Virus record (IMG/VR): IMGVR_UViG_3300021509_000004
Span: 1 to 40,003 of that record
Length of the DNA: 40,003 nucleotides
Origin: a virus
Direction: 5' to 3' (one strand)
This document shows positions 32,603-39,227 of the stretch, in pieces (position 1 is the stretch's first letter; each line of letters opens with the position of its first letter). Below the pieces are notes generated by a model. It was not told where the DNA came from and searched no databases. It was given only the letters and a program-made list of their open reading frames with translations. Both the position numbers and the translations under genes were made by a program.

Positions 32603-34438
32603 TTACGTCTCGAAAGGTGTCAATTGGTCTTCACCCTCGTCTTCCTCCACGGAATCTTCACAGTGCCCAGGGTCAATTAAGTTCAAGAACCAACAGATGA
32701 TTCGGTAAAACTTCACCTTGTCTTTGAACTTCCCCAACCGGCTCGAAATCGTTTCATCGGGGTCGCCGAAGAACAAGGTATTGAAAAATTGGTCAACGCT
32801 GATACAAAGATTGATGAAGTAGTGCCAGGCGAATGCCTTAACCTTGGCCCACCACGACTTCTTCCTGACCTGCCACTCGACAATCACTAATACAACCGTT
32901 ACCAGCGGCAAGACCGGGAACACATTCACGCGAGGCTCTTCAGGCGGTTCGTCAAAGGTGAAGGGTACAATTTCGTCATAACCCCCTTCGGCGCTAGTCT
33001 GAGGCATCAGCTTGAGATTCAGCAGCTTCCAAACAACAGGCCCAACATCCTCGAACTCCATCTCGGAAACTTGCGCCCCAAACCCAAAATAGAAAACAAA
33101 GAATATCATCATATCGCCGCCTTCGAGGATGTCGTTGATGTCCATCGCCCAGGTAAGGTAGCGGCAAGGTACTCCCGCTGCTTTAGCCTCAATAACCTGA
33201 AGCGGCCCATAGAGATATTCCCACCAAATGGGGGCGAAATGTTCGGGGTCTTCGCGCATTTTGTGCTCAAATTCAGCCTTGTGCGTATATTCGCCCTTGT
33301 AGATGGCCTCGGTATAAGTTTTAAGATAGTCGCGCTCGCCTGGCTTGATTGTCCAATCTATGTACCAATAATTGGGGCCGAGGAGTTTCCGCAAAACCTG
33401 GTAGCTTACTCCCAGCTTGTGTAGAATGTGTGCAGGCCGAATGTGAATACCATTAACGCGAAGGTTGAACTTCCACCGCACAAACGCCTCAGTGAACTTG
33501 ACGAACGGGTCTTTAATCATAGGCTCAAAATCCAAGAGCCTGGAATGGCCGGTCAAAACCCACCATAACGAGTGGAATATGGATGGCATAGCGTCCTCGA
33601 AATCATAAGTCATCCAGGACATAGGAAGATGCTCATCGTCCTCACCAGCATACCACCGGAGGTTGTAACCGATATGCCGTGCCATTCCCAAATTAACGGC
33701 CCGCCACCCGTGGTTGTAATACACCCTATACTTGGCGGCGCAGAGGAACCACGAGCGGAGTTCATCCCAAAAGGCGAAGTTCGCGCCGGGGTAGCCATCC
33801 TCTGCCATATCATACAAAACCTGCAAAGTAAGCAACTGGCAAAGAATCTCCCCCGTCCCGAAGTTCAACGCAGAGTGGTTCATCTCGTGGACGAGGACGG
33901 CCAGAAAGCTATCTTTCCCGCGCACATACTCGCGGAAGAACGACATATTGATAGTAATGCTGCGTTCCAAATAACAATAATATGCGATGGGGAGGTCATA
34001 ACGCCCACTTCCCTTCTCCGGCCAGAAGAATTTTACCTCATCCACAGCAACCGGGCGTCCGATGGCCTTCTCATAGGCGTTGATGTATGGAATGATGTCC
34101 TCGACCATCTGGAGGATTGCGGCCTCGTTTTTCGGGTTGTGTGGCCCCTCTAGCTCATAATACATGTCGCGCATCGCATCGGCATATAGCGCTGCCTTGA
34201 GATAGTCCAGCGTTGTGGGCCACTTAATTCCCATCTTGAATGACATCCGTTCCATAAACGGGTCAACAAGGTAAACGCCCGGCTCGGTAATGTACCCGAC
34301 CTCCGTGTTATAGCCCTGGAGAGTGCGGTAGGTTAGAATTTCGACTTCGTTCGGCCCCACAACCGTAAGGCCCTGGGCTGTGAATGTCCCTACGGTCACC
34401 AGAAGAACGAGAAATACCCGCACCAGAATTTCTTTCAT
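32603..34438 (-). CDS. Membrane-anchored zinc metalloprotease-like protein with SPFH-like N-terminus, 611 aa
   Basis: An N-terminal hydrophobic segment (residues 6-20) could be a signal anchor. It is followed by VVGPNEVEILTYRT ... EPGVYLVDPFMERM, which resembles the start of SPFH/band-7 proteins (V-x-P-x-E-x-G-V ... P-G-L-H-x-x-x-P-F-x-D). The catalytic zinc motif is H184-E-M-N-H188 in the helix FLAVLVHEMNHSAL, with E197 (GTGE) as a possible third ligand. The body (200-490) is helical and Trp/Tyr-rich. A second transmembrane helix lies at about 505-523 and an acidic C-terminus closes the protein. It sits between the two terminase genes. Its substrate is unknown; host envelope proteins or the phage virion are possible. 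The SPFH likeness is weak and needs a profile search. Confidence 0.7.
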   Translation of the reverse strand: MKEILVRVFLVLLVTVGTFTAQGLTVVGPNEVEILTYRTLQGYNTEVGYITEPGVYLVDPFMERMSFKMGIKWPTTLDYLKAALYADAMRDMYYELEGPHNPKNEAAILQMVEDIIPYINAYEKAIGRPVAVDEVKFFWPEKGSGRYDLPIAYYCYLERSITINMSFFREYVRGKDSFLAVLVHEMNHSALNFGTGEILCQLLTLQVLYDMAEDGYPGANFAFWDELRSWFLCAAKYRVYYNHGWRAVNLGMARHIGYNLRWYAGEDDEHLPMSWMTYDFEDAMPSIFHSLWWVLTGHSRLLDFEPMIKDPFVKFTEAFVRWKFNLRVNGIHIRPAHILHKLGVSYQVLRKLLGPNYWYIDWTIKPGERDYLKTYTEAIYKGEYTHKAEFEHKMREDPEHFAPIWWEYLYGPLQVIEAKAAGVPCRYLTWAMDINDILEGGDMMIFFVFYFGFGAQVSEMEFEDVGPVVWKLLNLKLMPQTSAEGGYDEIVPFTFDEPPEEPRVNVFPVLPLVTVVLVIVEWQVRKKSWWAKVKAFAWHYFINLCISVDQFFNTLFFGDPDETISSRLGKFKDKVKFYRIICWFLNLIDPGHCEDSVEEDEGEDQLTPFET

Positions 34439-34447
34439 CTCCCCTCC

Positions 34448-34774
34448 CTACACATAGTAGATAATATACTTCGCACCGGTGCCTGAAACGTCCACGTATA
34501 GGCCGTTAGTAGCCCGAACCCACAGAGGGAAGAACGCATAGCGGTCGGCTGCGGGGACGGTGACCTCAAGCAGTTTTGTGCCGCTGGCAGAAGTATTGTC
34601 ATAAATGGTCAAACTTGCATCATTATTGCCATCAGTTAAGACCAGCACTGCCGCCAGCACAGTCTTGCCTGAAATAATTGTGGCATCTGCGCTCTTCAGG
34701 CCACTACATTGGGCCGGGTATGGGAACGTTCGCGTCCAGGCATAGCTTCCATCCGTCTTGTGCAATTCGGCCAT
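34448..34774 (-). CDS. Small beta-sandwich protein, 108 aa (paralogue of the 18270 gene)
   Basis: The start follows a perfect GGAGGTGAC. The product is all beta (TVLAAVLVLTDG, ASLTIYDNTSASGTKLLEVTV, PLWVRATNGLYVDVSGTG) and shares A-S/T-L-x-I-Y-D-x-T-S-x-S-G-T and the N-G-L motif with the protein at 18270-18602. This suggests duplication and dispersal to two loci. A head or tail decoration role is inferred from the second copy's position. It separates the tRNA pair from the metalloprotease gene. Confidence 0.6.
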   Translation of the reverse strand: MAELHKTDGSYAWTRTFPYPAQCSGLKSADATIISGKTVLAAVLVLTDGNNDASLTIYDNTSASGTKLLEVTVPAADRYAFFPLWVRATNGLYVDVSGTGAKYIIYYV

Positions 34775-34815
34775 ATGTCACCTCCAAATTACTGAATCTC
34801 GACCATCCCGCAAGG

Positions 34816-34886
34816 TGGAGGAGAAGGGAATCGAACCCATACCTGCGGCGTGCAAAGCCGTTGCACTCCCATTATGCTACTCCCCC
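34816..34886 (-). tRNA. tRNA-Ala (anticodon TGC)
   Basis: Read on the minus strand, the acceptor stem GGGGGAG pairs with CTCCTCC including one G-U. The D arm GCAT/GTGC, anticodon stem CGGC/GCCG with loop TTTGCAC, and T arm around TTCGATT complete the cloverleaf. The T stem has one T-T mismatch. The anticodon is TGC. The discriminator is A and the full CCA is not encoded. It lies five bases from tRNA-Trp. Confidence 0.92.
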
Positions 34887-34891
34887 ACAGG

Positions 34892-34963
34892 CAAGGAGGG
34901 CAGGATTTGAACCTGCACTGCCGGTTTTGGAGACCGGTGTTCTGCCAATTAAACTACCTCCTT
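34892..34963 (-). tRNA. tRNA-Trp (anticodon CCA)
   Basis: On the minus strand the acceptor AAGGAGG pairs perfectly with CCTCCTT, the anticodon stem CCGGT/ACCGG carries loop CTCCAAA, and the T stem GCAGG/CCTGC encloses TTCAAAT. The D stem has three pairs. The discriminator is G and CCA is not encoded. Its 5' end overlaps the last ten bases, including the stop codon, of the basic protein gene at 34954. Confidence 0.93.
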
Positions 34964-35112
34964 CTGCGTCGTTTCTTCCGGCGAGACTTGCGCACAGCAG
35001 CGGGCCTGGTCGCGGGATGGCCTTTGGCTTCCATCGCGTAATATATTCTTTCGCCTTTCTTTCTACCGTACTTTTTCTTCAACTTGCGCATTAACGTTTG
35101 GTTGATAGGCAT
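34954..35112 (-). CDS. Short highly basic protein, 52 aa
   Basis: The start MPINQTLMRKL at 35112 lies in an ATGA overlap with the terminase small subunit gene. The sequence LKKKYGRKKGERIYYAMEAKGH is a pattern seen in short phage proteins of unknown function; the tail is a run of Lys and Arg. It ends with TAG inside the acceptor/D region of tRNA-Trp, so tRNA processing would cut the message just at the stop codon. A DNA-binding or packaging role is possible. The other basic gene at 32138 has similar composition. Confidence 0.65.
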   Translation of the reverse strand: MPINQTLMRKLKKKYGRKKGERIYYAMEAKGHPATRPAAVRKSRRKKRRRRR

Positions 35113-35675
35113 CAGTCTTCCCCTTGCACATCGGGCATATCGTCCTCGTCGTGAACCTCTTGCATTTCGGACACACCCGAATCTTCGAGCAGTTGCCAAT
35201 CCTCCGCTTCAACTATCTCTCCTTTCGCCACGCCTTCCAATGCAGGCGAGATGGTCTTAAAAACACGCATCCAATTGGCCCCGACATCCCTGGTAATCTC
35301 CATCTTGTTTTGGAAGGTCGGGTCAGCCATTGCCTGCAAGAGAAGTTTTGACGCCGCCAACGCCACGCGCTTATTCTGGTCTTGGTCGCGCAACTCAATC
35401 AACCGCGCCAGCGAGCGGGCTGCTTCCTCCTTAGCCTTGCTCTTGATAAGCTCGGTTACCTCAGTCCGAACAACTCTGTCCCACCAAGCCTTGAACAGAG
35501 CGTTCTTCGACCAGGTATACTTGACCGTCGCCGGAGAAACTCCCGCTTGTTCGGCTGCCCACTCCAGGTCAGGGCATTGGGCGTAATAGAAAAGAAAAAG
35601 CCGCTGCGCCGGAGTTAGGGCAGTCAAATCCATTGTCTCGTCAACAGGTACAATCGCTTTTGCTGCTTTAGTCAT
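35112..35675 (-). CDS. terS: Terminase small subunit-like protein, 187 aa
   Basis: The segment LTPAQRLFLFYYAQCPDLEWAAEQAGVSPATVKYTWSKNALF (about residues 20-60) is a helix-turn-helix domain of the type in phage small terminases, where it recognises the packaging site. A long helix follows (TELIKSKAKEEAARSLARLIELRDQDQNKRVALAASKLLLQ) that would form the oligomerisation core. The C-terminus is acidic and may contact the large subunit. The start lies in AT-rich sequence without a clear ribosome binding site, just after a terminator hairpin, so an alternative start cannot be excluded. Its separation from terL by 3 kb is unusual. Confidence 0.75.
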   Translation of the reverse strand: MTKAAKAIVPVDETMDLTALTPAQRLFLFYYAQCPDLEWAAEQAGVSPATVKYTWSKNALFKAWWDRVVRTEVTELIKSKAKEEAARSLARLIELRDQDQNKRVALAASKLLLQAMADPTFQNKMEITRDVGANWMRVFKTISPALEGVAKGEIVEAEDWQLLEDSGVSEMQEVHDEDDMPDVQGED

Positions 35676-35681
35676 TTACAT

Positions 35682-35710
35682 AAAAGCCCGACAACGCAAG
35701 CATCGCCGGG
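35682..35710 (-). terminator. Intrinsic terminator after the glycosidase gene
   Basis: On the minus strand an eight-base stem CCCGGCGA (35710-35703) pairs with TTGTCGGG (35694-35687), including two G-U pairs, and is followed by CTTTTATG. It stands six bases past the stop region of the glycosidase gene (35716) and just before the terminase small subunit gene. The stem is short, so read-through into the terminase genes is likely. Confidence 0.6.
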
Positions 35711-35715
35711 GAAGA

Positions 35716-36774
35716 TTAACGAATAATGTGAACGTTGGCGTAATCGCCCTCGAAACACCAGGCTATACCAAGAACGAAAACTTGATAAACAATATCTCGT
35801 CCCTGCTTGTTTGTCCGAATCTCGCCGGTCAGGGGCATCCCTAAACCGTGACGGATGGCAGCCTTTGCCAAAGCCGCGTTCGGGTTATAGGGAATCTCAC
35901 CCCAGGGGAGATGATTCCAGGCCCAGTTGCGTAGAGCTTCTTCCAGCTTACCGTAATCAAATTCGGGCACCACATCTCCCAAGGATTTAATATGGTCACC
36001 CAGCGTCGCTGCCACGTGCGCGCTCAGGTCGAAAGAAGCCCATTTCCTGTCGAACGTTCCATAACAAAATACACACGCCCCAAATACCCTGGGGTCTTCC
36101 ATCAGCGCCTGGTCGAGACTGATGAGTTGCCAGATATACTCGGTATCTATCCAATACTTTCGGTAACCTTTGTACGGGCCGCCGCAATCTACCCCGCACT
36201 CCGTCAGGATGACCGGCTTCTCTACTCCCGCAGTTTCCAACAGTTTTCGATAGCGAAAAGTCGTCCAGTCATCTCCGACGGCCTGGGGACAGCCATAACC
36301 GTGATAGCCAAAGTAGTCTGCAACCTCGATGGCCGGGGCAAAATGCTGCATCAGGCCGATGTCCGCCGGGTTGCCAACGGCGAAATTGCCCACGATGGCC
36401 CGTAGCCCATATTCGTGCATCGCCTCCGCCCAAGTCTTTTCAAAACGCGCCAACCGCTTCATCGAGGCTGCCGAACCAACCACCGGCTCGTTAACGCACT
36501 CCCAGGCATCTATACGTCCGCCGTGCAGCCCGGAGAGTTCGGCCATCTTCGCCGCCAGCGTCCTGGCATTTCCCTTCGTCCATTCCCAATAGTCTACGTC
36601 GCCCTGGCCGTAGTAGCGAGCAATCAGAAAAACGTCATCGGGAATATCCCAATCGGTGAAGTCCTTGTCGCTGACGATGACAATTTTGAAAACGCGCGGG
36701 TGAACGTCTTTAACCCACGACAGTGCCTTAGCATCAACGGCCAAGGTCTGTACACCTAATTTGCTTCTTCTCAC
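35716..36774 (-). CDS. Clan GH-A glycoside hydrolase-like protein, candidate endolysin, 352 aa
   Basis: The GTG start at 36774 follows GGAGGGTTCAG and overlaps the previous stop (GTGA). Residues 1-270 form a TIM-barrel-like domain. RIDAWECVNEP carries E96, the acid/base glutamate of the NEP motif. PVILTECGVD carries E192, the nucleophile position about 96 residues later, the layout of clan GH-A. YFGYHGYG and the W-rich end fit barrel strands. A C-terminal domain (about 275-352: IPYNPNAALAKAAIRHGLGMPLTGE ... YQVFVLGIAW) resembles substrate- or wall-binding modules attached to hydrolases. No signal peptide is present, so export would need a holin. It may cleave peptidoglycan or another envelope sugar polymer. 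Confidence 0.75.
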   Translation of the reverse strand: MRRSKLGVQTLAVDAKALSWVKDVHPRVFKIVIVSDKDFTDWDIPDDVFLIARYYGQGDVDYWEWTKGNARTLAAKMAELSGLHGGRIDAWECVNEPVVGSAASMKRLARFEKTWAEAMHEYGLRAIVGNFAVGNPADIGLMQHFAPAIEVADYFGYHGYGCPQAVGDDWTTFRYRKLLETAGVEKPVILTECGVDCGGPYKGYRKYWIDTEYIWQLISLDQALMEDPRVFGACVFCYGTFDRKWASFDLSAHVAATLGDHIKSLGDVVPEFDYGKLEEALRNWAWNHLPWGEIPYNPNAALAKAAIRHGLGMPLTGEIRTNKQGRDIVYQVFVLGIAWCFEGDYANVHIIR

Positions 36775-36956
36775 CTGAACCCTCCTCCGTAATATTCATA
36801 CGGGTCGTCCGGGCTTTGCGGGCCAAGCTCATTTCGCGGCGCGCCCCTTATGAATTCAAACGCCAAGTGTAGAATGACTGGCCAGCTAAGAATGAATAAG
36901 CAAAAGAGAATTGGCCCAAGTATGCGACACCAGAGAAACCGCAAAATTTCTACCAT
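36771..36956 (-). CDS. Small membrane protein, 61 aa, coupled to the glycosidase
   Basis: The start chosen is ATG 36956 (MVEILRFLWCR) preceded by AGGGAACAT; an open frame further upstream lacks a ribosome binding site. One long hydrophobic segment (about residues 6-36, ILGPILFCLFILSWPVILHLAFEFI) is followed by a Gly/Tyr/Asp-rich tail. It ends in a GTGA overlap with the glycosidase. A membrane protein directly before a cell-wall hydrolase could be a holin or antiholin, or a lysis partner. It is the first gene of the leftward late block. Confidence 0.6.
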   Translation of the reverse strand: MVEILRFLWCRILGPILFCLFILSWPVILHLAFEFIRGAPRNELGPQSPDDPYEYYGGGFR

Positions 36957-37077
36957 ATGTTCCCTCCCCCTTGACTTGCGACTGCCGCCGATGTCTTGCG
37001 CTTTTTGTGTGACTAACTTACTTGACATAACTTCTCGTCACCTAGCTAGACTTCGACGGTCTTGCCCCCTAGCTTGT

Positions 37078-37118
37078 CATCCGCGCCGCGCAGCACTTAA
37101 TTCGGTGCGGCGCGGATG
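37078..37118. repeat. Perfect 12-bp GC hairpin
   Basis: CATCCGCGCCGC (37078-37089) is perfectly complementary to 37107-37118 around an AT-containing loop; GCAC/GTGC can close the loop further. Its ATCCGCGC core recurs in the next hairpin. Confidence 0.8.
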
Positions 37119-37125
37119 CTTGTCA

Positions 37126-37158
37126 ATCCGCGCCATTCATTTCATTCATTGCGCGGAT
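37126..37158. repeat. 8-bp hairpin sharing the ATCCGCGC core
   Basis: ATCCGCGC (37126-37133) pairs with GCGCGGAT (37151-37158) across a loop made of ATTC/ATTT repeats. With the preceding hairpin this gives four copies of the same 8-mer, two in each orientation, within 80 bases, like binding-site iterons. Confidence 0.7.
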
Positions 37159-37159
37159 G

Positions 37160-37276
37160 GGCGGGCAGGCGAGATTCTGCTAACATTTGACTTCTTGCAT
37201 AGCATCACGCCCGCGACTGAGGCGGCAGCCGAATCGCGGGCGTGATTGCACGCTAACCGCATCTCGCCTGCCCGCC
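37160..37276. repeat. Nested dyad: 16-bp outer and 13-bp inner perfect arms
   Basis: GGCGGGCAGGCGAGAT (37160-37175) is perfectly complementary to 37261-37276. Inside it, ATCACGCCCGCGA (37204-37216) is perfectly complementary to 37234-37246, with a 17-base loop. GCTAAC occurs as a direct repeat next to both outer arms (about 37178 and 37252). It could extrude as a cruciform or fold as an RNA with two coaxial stems. Confidence 0.85.
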
Positions 37277-37373
37277 ATTGGAAAAAATATTCACTCTCTC
37301 TATATACTACTAACATTGAAGCATTTTTATGTAAAGTAAAGAGTAGACATAAGTGACGAGTTTTGATTGTATG

Positions 37374-37433
37374 GCGAAGAAAGTCCCTTCAGGTGCGTGG
37401 GCTGCCGCCCACCTTCTTCGGGACTTTCTTCGC
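37374..37433. repeat. Perfect 14-bp hairpin with inner 6-bp stem
   Basis: GCGAAGAAAGTCCC (37374-37387) is perfectly complementary to 37420-37433. Inside, GTGGGC and GCCCAC form a second stem with a four-base loop. There is no T-tract on either strand, so it looks more like a structured RNA than a terminator. Confidence 0.8.
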
Positions 37434-37460
37434 AACTTAGATTTGCTTTAGTAATTTTGA

Positions 37461-37498
37461 AAGCTATGAAAGTTTCGTTATGCATTCTTGCATAGCTT
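37461..37498. repeat. 8-bp hairpin AAGCTATG/CATAGCTT
   Basis: AAGCTATG (37461-37468) pairs with CATAGCTT (37491-37498). The flanking CTTAG (37436-37440) and CTAAG (37500-37504) can add an outer stem. It directly follows the 14-bp hairpin. Confidence 0.6.
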
Positions 37499-37523
37499 GC
37501 TAAGTGCCTCGCCTTGTTTAGCT

Positions 37524-38025
37524 TGTCACACAAACAGGGCCTTGCATTTCGCCCATCTCTCGCAAATTGCCCCCCGCTTTGTGGGAAAATCCTACAAATT
37601 ACGGGCGTAATTTCCGCGACTTGCCCTAAATCTCAGCCGAATTTCACCCAACTTTGGCCTGATACACCGTCCACCATCACCATCGCCAGCGCCATCACCC
37701 CCCATCATCGCCGCTCGCTCGCCAACGCGGGAGGGGCGGAGGAGGCGGGGGGTAGCTATGCCTTGATGTTGAGCAGGCAAGTCAAGACATTGGCCTTTGC
37801 GCTATGCTAGATTTTTGACGGTAGGGAAAGGGAAAGCTCGACCGTCTTCTGTGTGCTATGTCACACAACAAGGCCAATTGCTTTTTGCCTTTGCTAGTCT
37901 AGACTTTGGCCTTGCCTTTGCTATGTCCAAAGCTTGCTCTGTTTGTGTGACAAGCTTGACAAAGCAAGGCAAGGGAAAGGCCAAAGCTTGCTATGCTTGC
38001 CTTGCTTGCTATGCTTGTCACACAA
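37524..38025. repeat. Four copies of TGTCACACAA (iteron-like)
   Basis: Copies lie at 37524-37533, 37859-37868 and 38016-38025 on the plus strand and at 37943-37952 in inverted orientation. The second and fourth share the 19-base block TGTCACACAACAAGGCCAA. Three of the four lie within 170 bases. They may be binding sites of a phage initiator or regulator. Confidence 0.65.
37986..38017. repeat. Direct repeat GCTTGCTATGCTTG, 18-bp period
   Basis: Two exact 14-base copies (37986-37999 and 38004-38017) are separated by four bases. They belong to a wider family of CTTGC/CAAAGC elements in 37780-38040. There is no regular repeat-spacer pattern, so this is not CRISPR. Confidence 0.7.
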
Positions 38026-38184
38026 CAAGGCCAAAAGGCCAAAGGCGTGTAAATACCTAAACCGTTTTAGATGATATATAATTGGTGTGGCCAACAAAGT
38101 CAAAACATAGCGCAAAGCACAAAACAAACGTCAACCGTATTCATACGATTTAGTATAAATTTGCCCAAAAACGGCATTTTTCAC

Positions 38185-38213
38185 TTGACAAGATAAACAA
38201 AAAGTGCTTAAAT
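38185..38213 (+). promoter_or_regulatory. Candidate sigma70-type promoter of the right-end operon
   Basis: A consensus -35 TTGACA (38185-38190) is followed after 17 bases by TTAAAT (38208-38213), four of six matches to TATAAT. The gene at 38268 starts about 50 bases later, behind a short GGAAAC/GTTTTCC hairpin and AGGGGG. The surroundings are AT-rich. Confidence 0.45.
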
Positions 38214-38267
38214 ATAGGTGGCCAGAATAGGAAACGCGCGTTTTCCTTCACGAAAGGGGGTAGAATT

Positions 38268-38669
38268 ATGTTAAGCTTAAAAACGCATATAACTAGATGG
38301 AATAAACAAGATTTAATACTTGCCTCTAAACTTCAGCAAAAGCACATTGCGCTATTAAAAGCTTTTGGCGTTAACTATATTGACCATAGCGAAAGCAAGC
38401 TCAAACGTCTAAAGAAGAAAGTTAACAAGGGAATGGTAAAGAAAGCGATAACAAGAGGTTACCTCTTTGAGGTTCATAATAATAGAGGCAAAGCTTTGCG
38501 CTATTGTTATCGCTATGGTGTTACCTGTATAGCAATAGAGGCAAGCGAAAAAGGCATAACTGTTATAACTGTTTGGCATAACGCCAAAGACGATAATCAC
38601 GAAACCTTGAGACAAGGCCAATACAATTGCCAGCTAACTGATATAGCGAAAGCTTATCAGTTATGTTAA
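38268..38669 (+). CDS. Basic hypothetical protein, 133 aa
   Basis: It is the first gene of the rightward right-end block, with AGGGGG eight bases before its ATG. The first half is helical and Lys-rich (LILASKLQQKHIALLKAF; KLKRLKKKVNKGMVKKAITRG). The second half alternates beta strands (YLFEVHNNRGKAL, VTCIAIEASEKGITVITVWH). A helix-plus-beta basic protein at the edge of an iteron-rich region might bind that DNA; this is a guess from position. Codon use is AT-richer than in the other modules. No family is recognised. Confidence 0.65.
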   Translation: MLSLKTHITRWNKQDLILASKLQQKHIALLKAFGVNYIDHSESKLKRLKKKVNKGMVKKAITRGYLFEVHNNRGKALRYCYRYGVTCIAIEASEKGITVITVWHNAKDDNHETLRQGQYNCQLTDIAKAYQLC

Positions 38670-38710
38670 GTTAGCGTTCACTTTTTTGCCAGATATATGG
38701 AGGGATTGCT

Positions 38711-39214
38711 ATGTCTACACGTATACCTGGAAACAATAGGCCACCAACAAAGCGAAAACCTGTTGGCGTTAGTGCTCTAAGGTTTGCCAAAGGTTTAAAG
38801 AATACCACACCAACAAAAACAGGCAAACCTGTTAAATCCGGTAGAGCACACGTTATAATCAAGACCATTACCTTTACACAGCATAGGCCAACAAGTTGGA
38901 AAGTTGAAAAGGCCAGACAAGCACAAACCGGTAGCTACAAGCTTGTCGCTTTCGCTACATACGTATCAGCAAGACGCTATTTAGAAAACGCTATTGAGGC
39001 CAGCAATAGCAGGACAGTCAAAAAGGCCAGCATTATACTTAAATACGCAAAGCAAAATTGGCCTCAAGGTTTAATTGCGTTTTACGTCTATGTAGAATAT
39101 TGGCGAAACAATGAGGGAAACGTTAATCCTAGGTATTTTAGAATGGGATTGCCTTTGGATTGCTTGACCATTAGACGTAAACGCAAAGGCCAATATGAGC
39201 AGGTAGCTATATAA
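38711..39214 (+). CDS. Basic hypothetical protein, 167 aa
   Basis: A strong GGAGGG lies seven bases before the ATG. The first 45 residues are very basic and Pro/Thr/Lys-rich (RPPTKRKPVGV ... TPTKTGKPVKSGRA), likely disordered and nucleic-acid binding. The rest is a compact domain with strands HVIIKTITF and YKLVAFATY, helices (SARRYLENAIEAS, KKASIILKYAKQ) and the strand pair LIAFYVYVEYW ... YFRMGLPLDCLTI. No family is recognised. The DNA of this gene contains seven copies of AGGCCA or TGGCCT, in several reading frames. Confidence 0.65.
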   Translation: MSTRIPGNNRPPTKRKPVGVSALRFAKGLKNTTPTKTGKPVKSGRAHVIIKTITFTQHRPTSWKVEKARQAQTGSYKLVAFATYVSARRYLENAIEASNSRTVKKASIILKYAKQNWPQGLIAFYVYVEYWRNNEGNVNPRYFRMGLPLDCLTIRRKRKGQYEQVAI

Positions 39215-39227
39215 TGGAGGCCAAACG

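Larger units (their letters stand above)
36957..38267. other. Non-coding, dyad- and repeat-rich region (candidate origin/control region)
   Basis: No convincing gene was found in these 1.3 kb between the leftward late block and the rightward right-end genes. The left half is GC-rich and holds at least five perfect dyads (37078-37498). The right half is repetitive, with TGTCACACAA and GCTTGCTATGCTTG elements, and gives way to an AT-rich leader. Short open frames exist but lack ribosome binding sites or consist of the repeats. The divergent gene orientation suggests promoters for both directions and possibly a replication origin. Confidence 0.7.

Noticed and set aside
37098-37126. Leftward promoter with TTGACA at 37126-37121
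   Set aside because: The -35 is perfect on the minus strand but no acceptable -10 lies 16-18 bases downstream, and the site is inside the dyad cluster.
37327-37533. Minus-strand open frame of 68 codons across the 14-bp hairpin
   Set aside because: It runs through a perfect stem-loop and a repeat, has no good ribosome binding site and no protein-like pattern; the hairpin explains the lack of stops.
37514-37810. Plus-strand open frame of 98 codons
   Set aside because: It lacks a ribosome binding site, uses a non-ATG start, and its composition (Pro/Ser/Thr/His-rich) reflects the cytosine-rich DNA rather than a fold.
37859-38040. Possible CRISPR array
   Set aside because: Repeats are short (10-19 bases), irregularly spaced and partly inverted; there are no uniform spacers and no cas1, cas2 or effector genes. 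The Cas4-like nuclease is a common phage replication protein.
37797-38060. Plus-strand open frame of 87 codons in the repeat region
   Set aside because: The predicted protein is made of the DNA repeats (Cys/Ala/Tyr-rich, repeated KAC-YAC blocks), and there is no ribosome binding site before the start.
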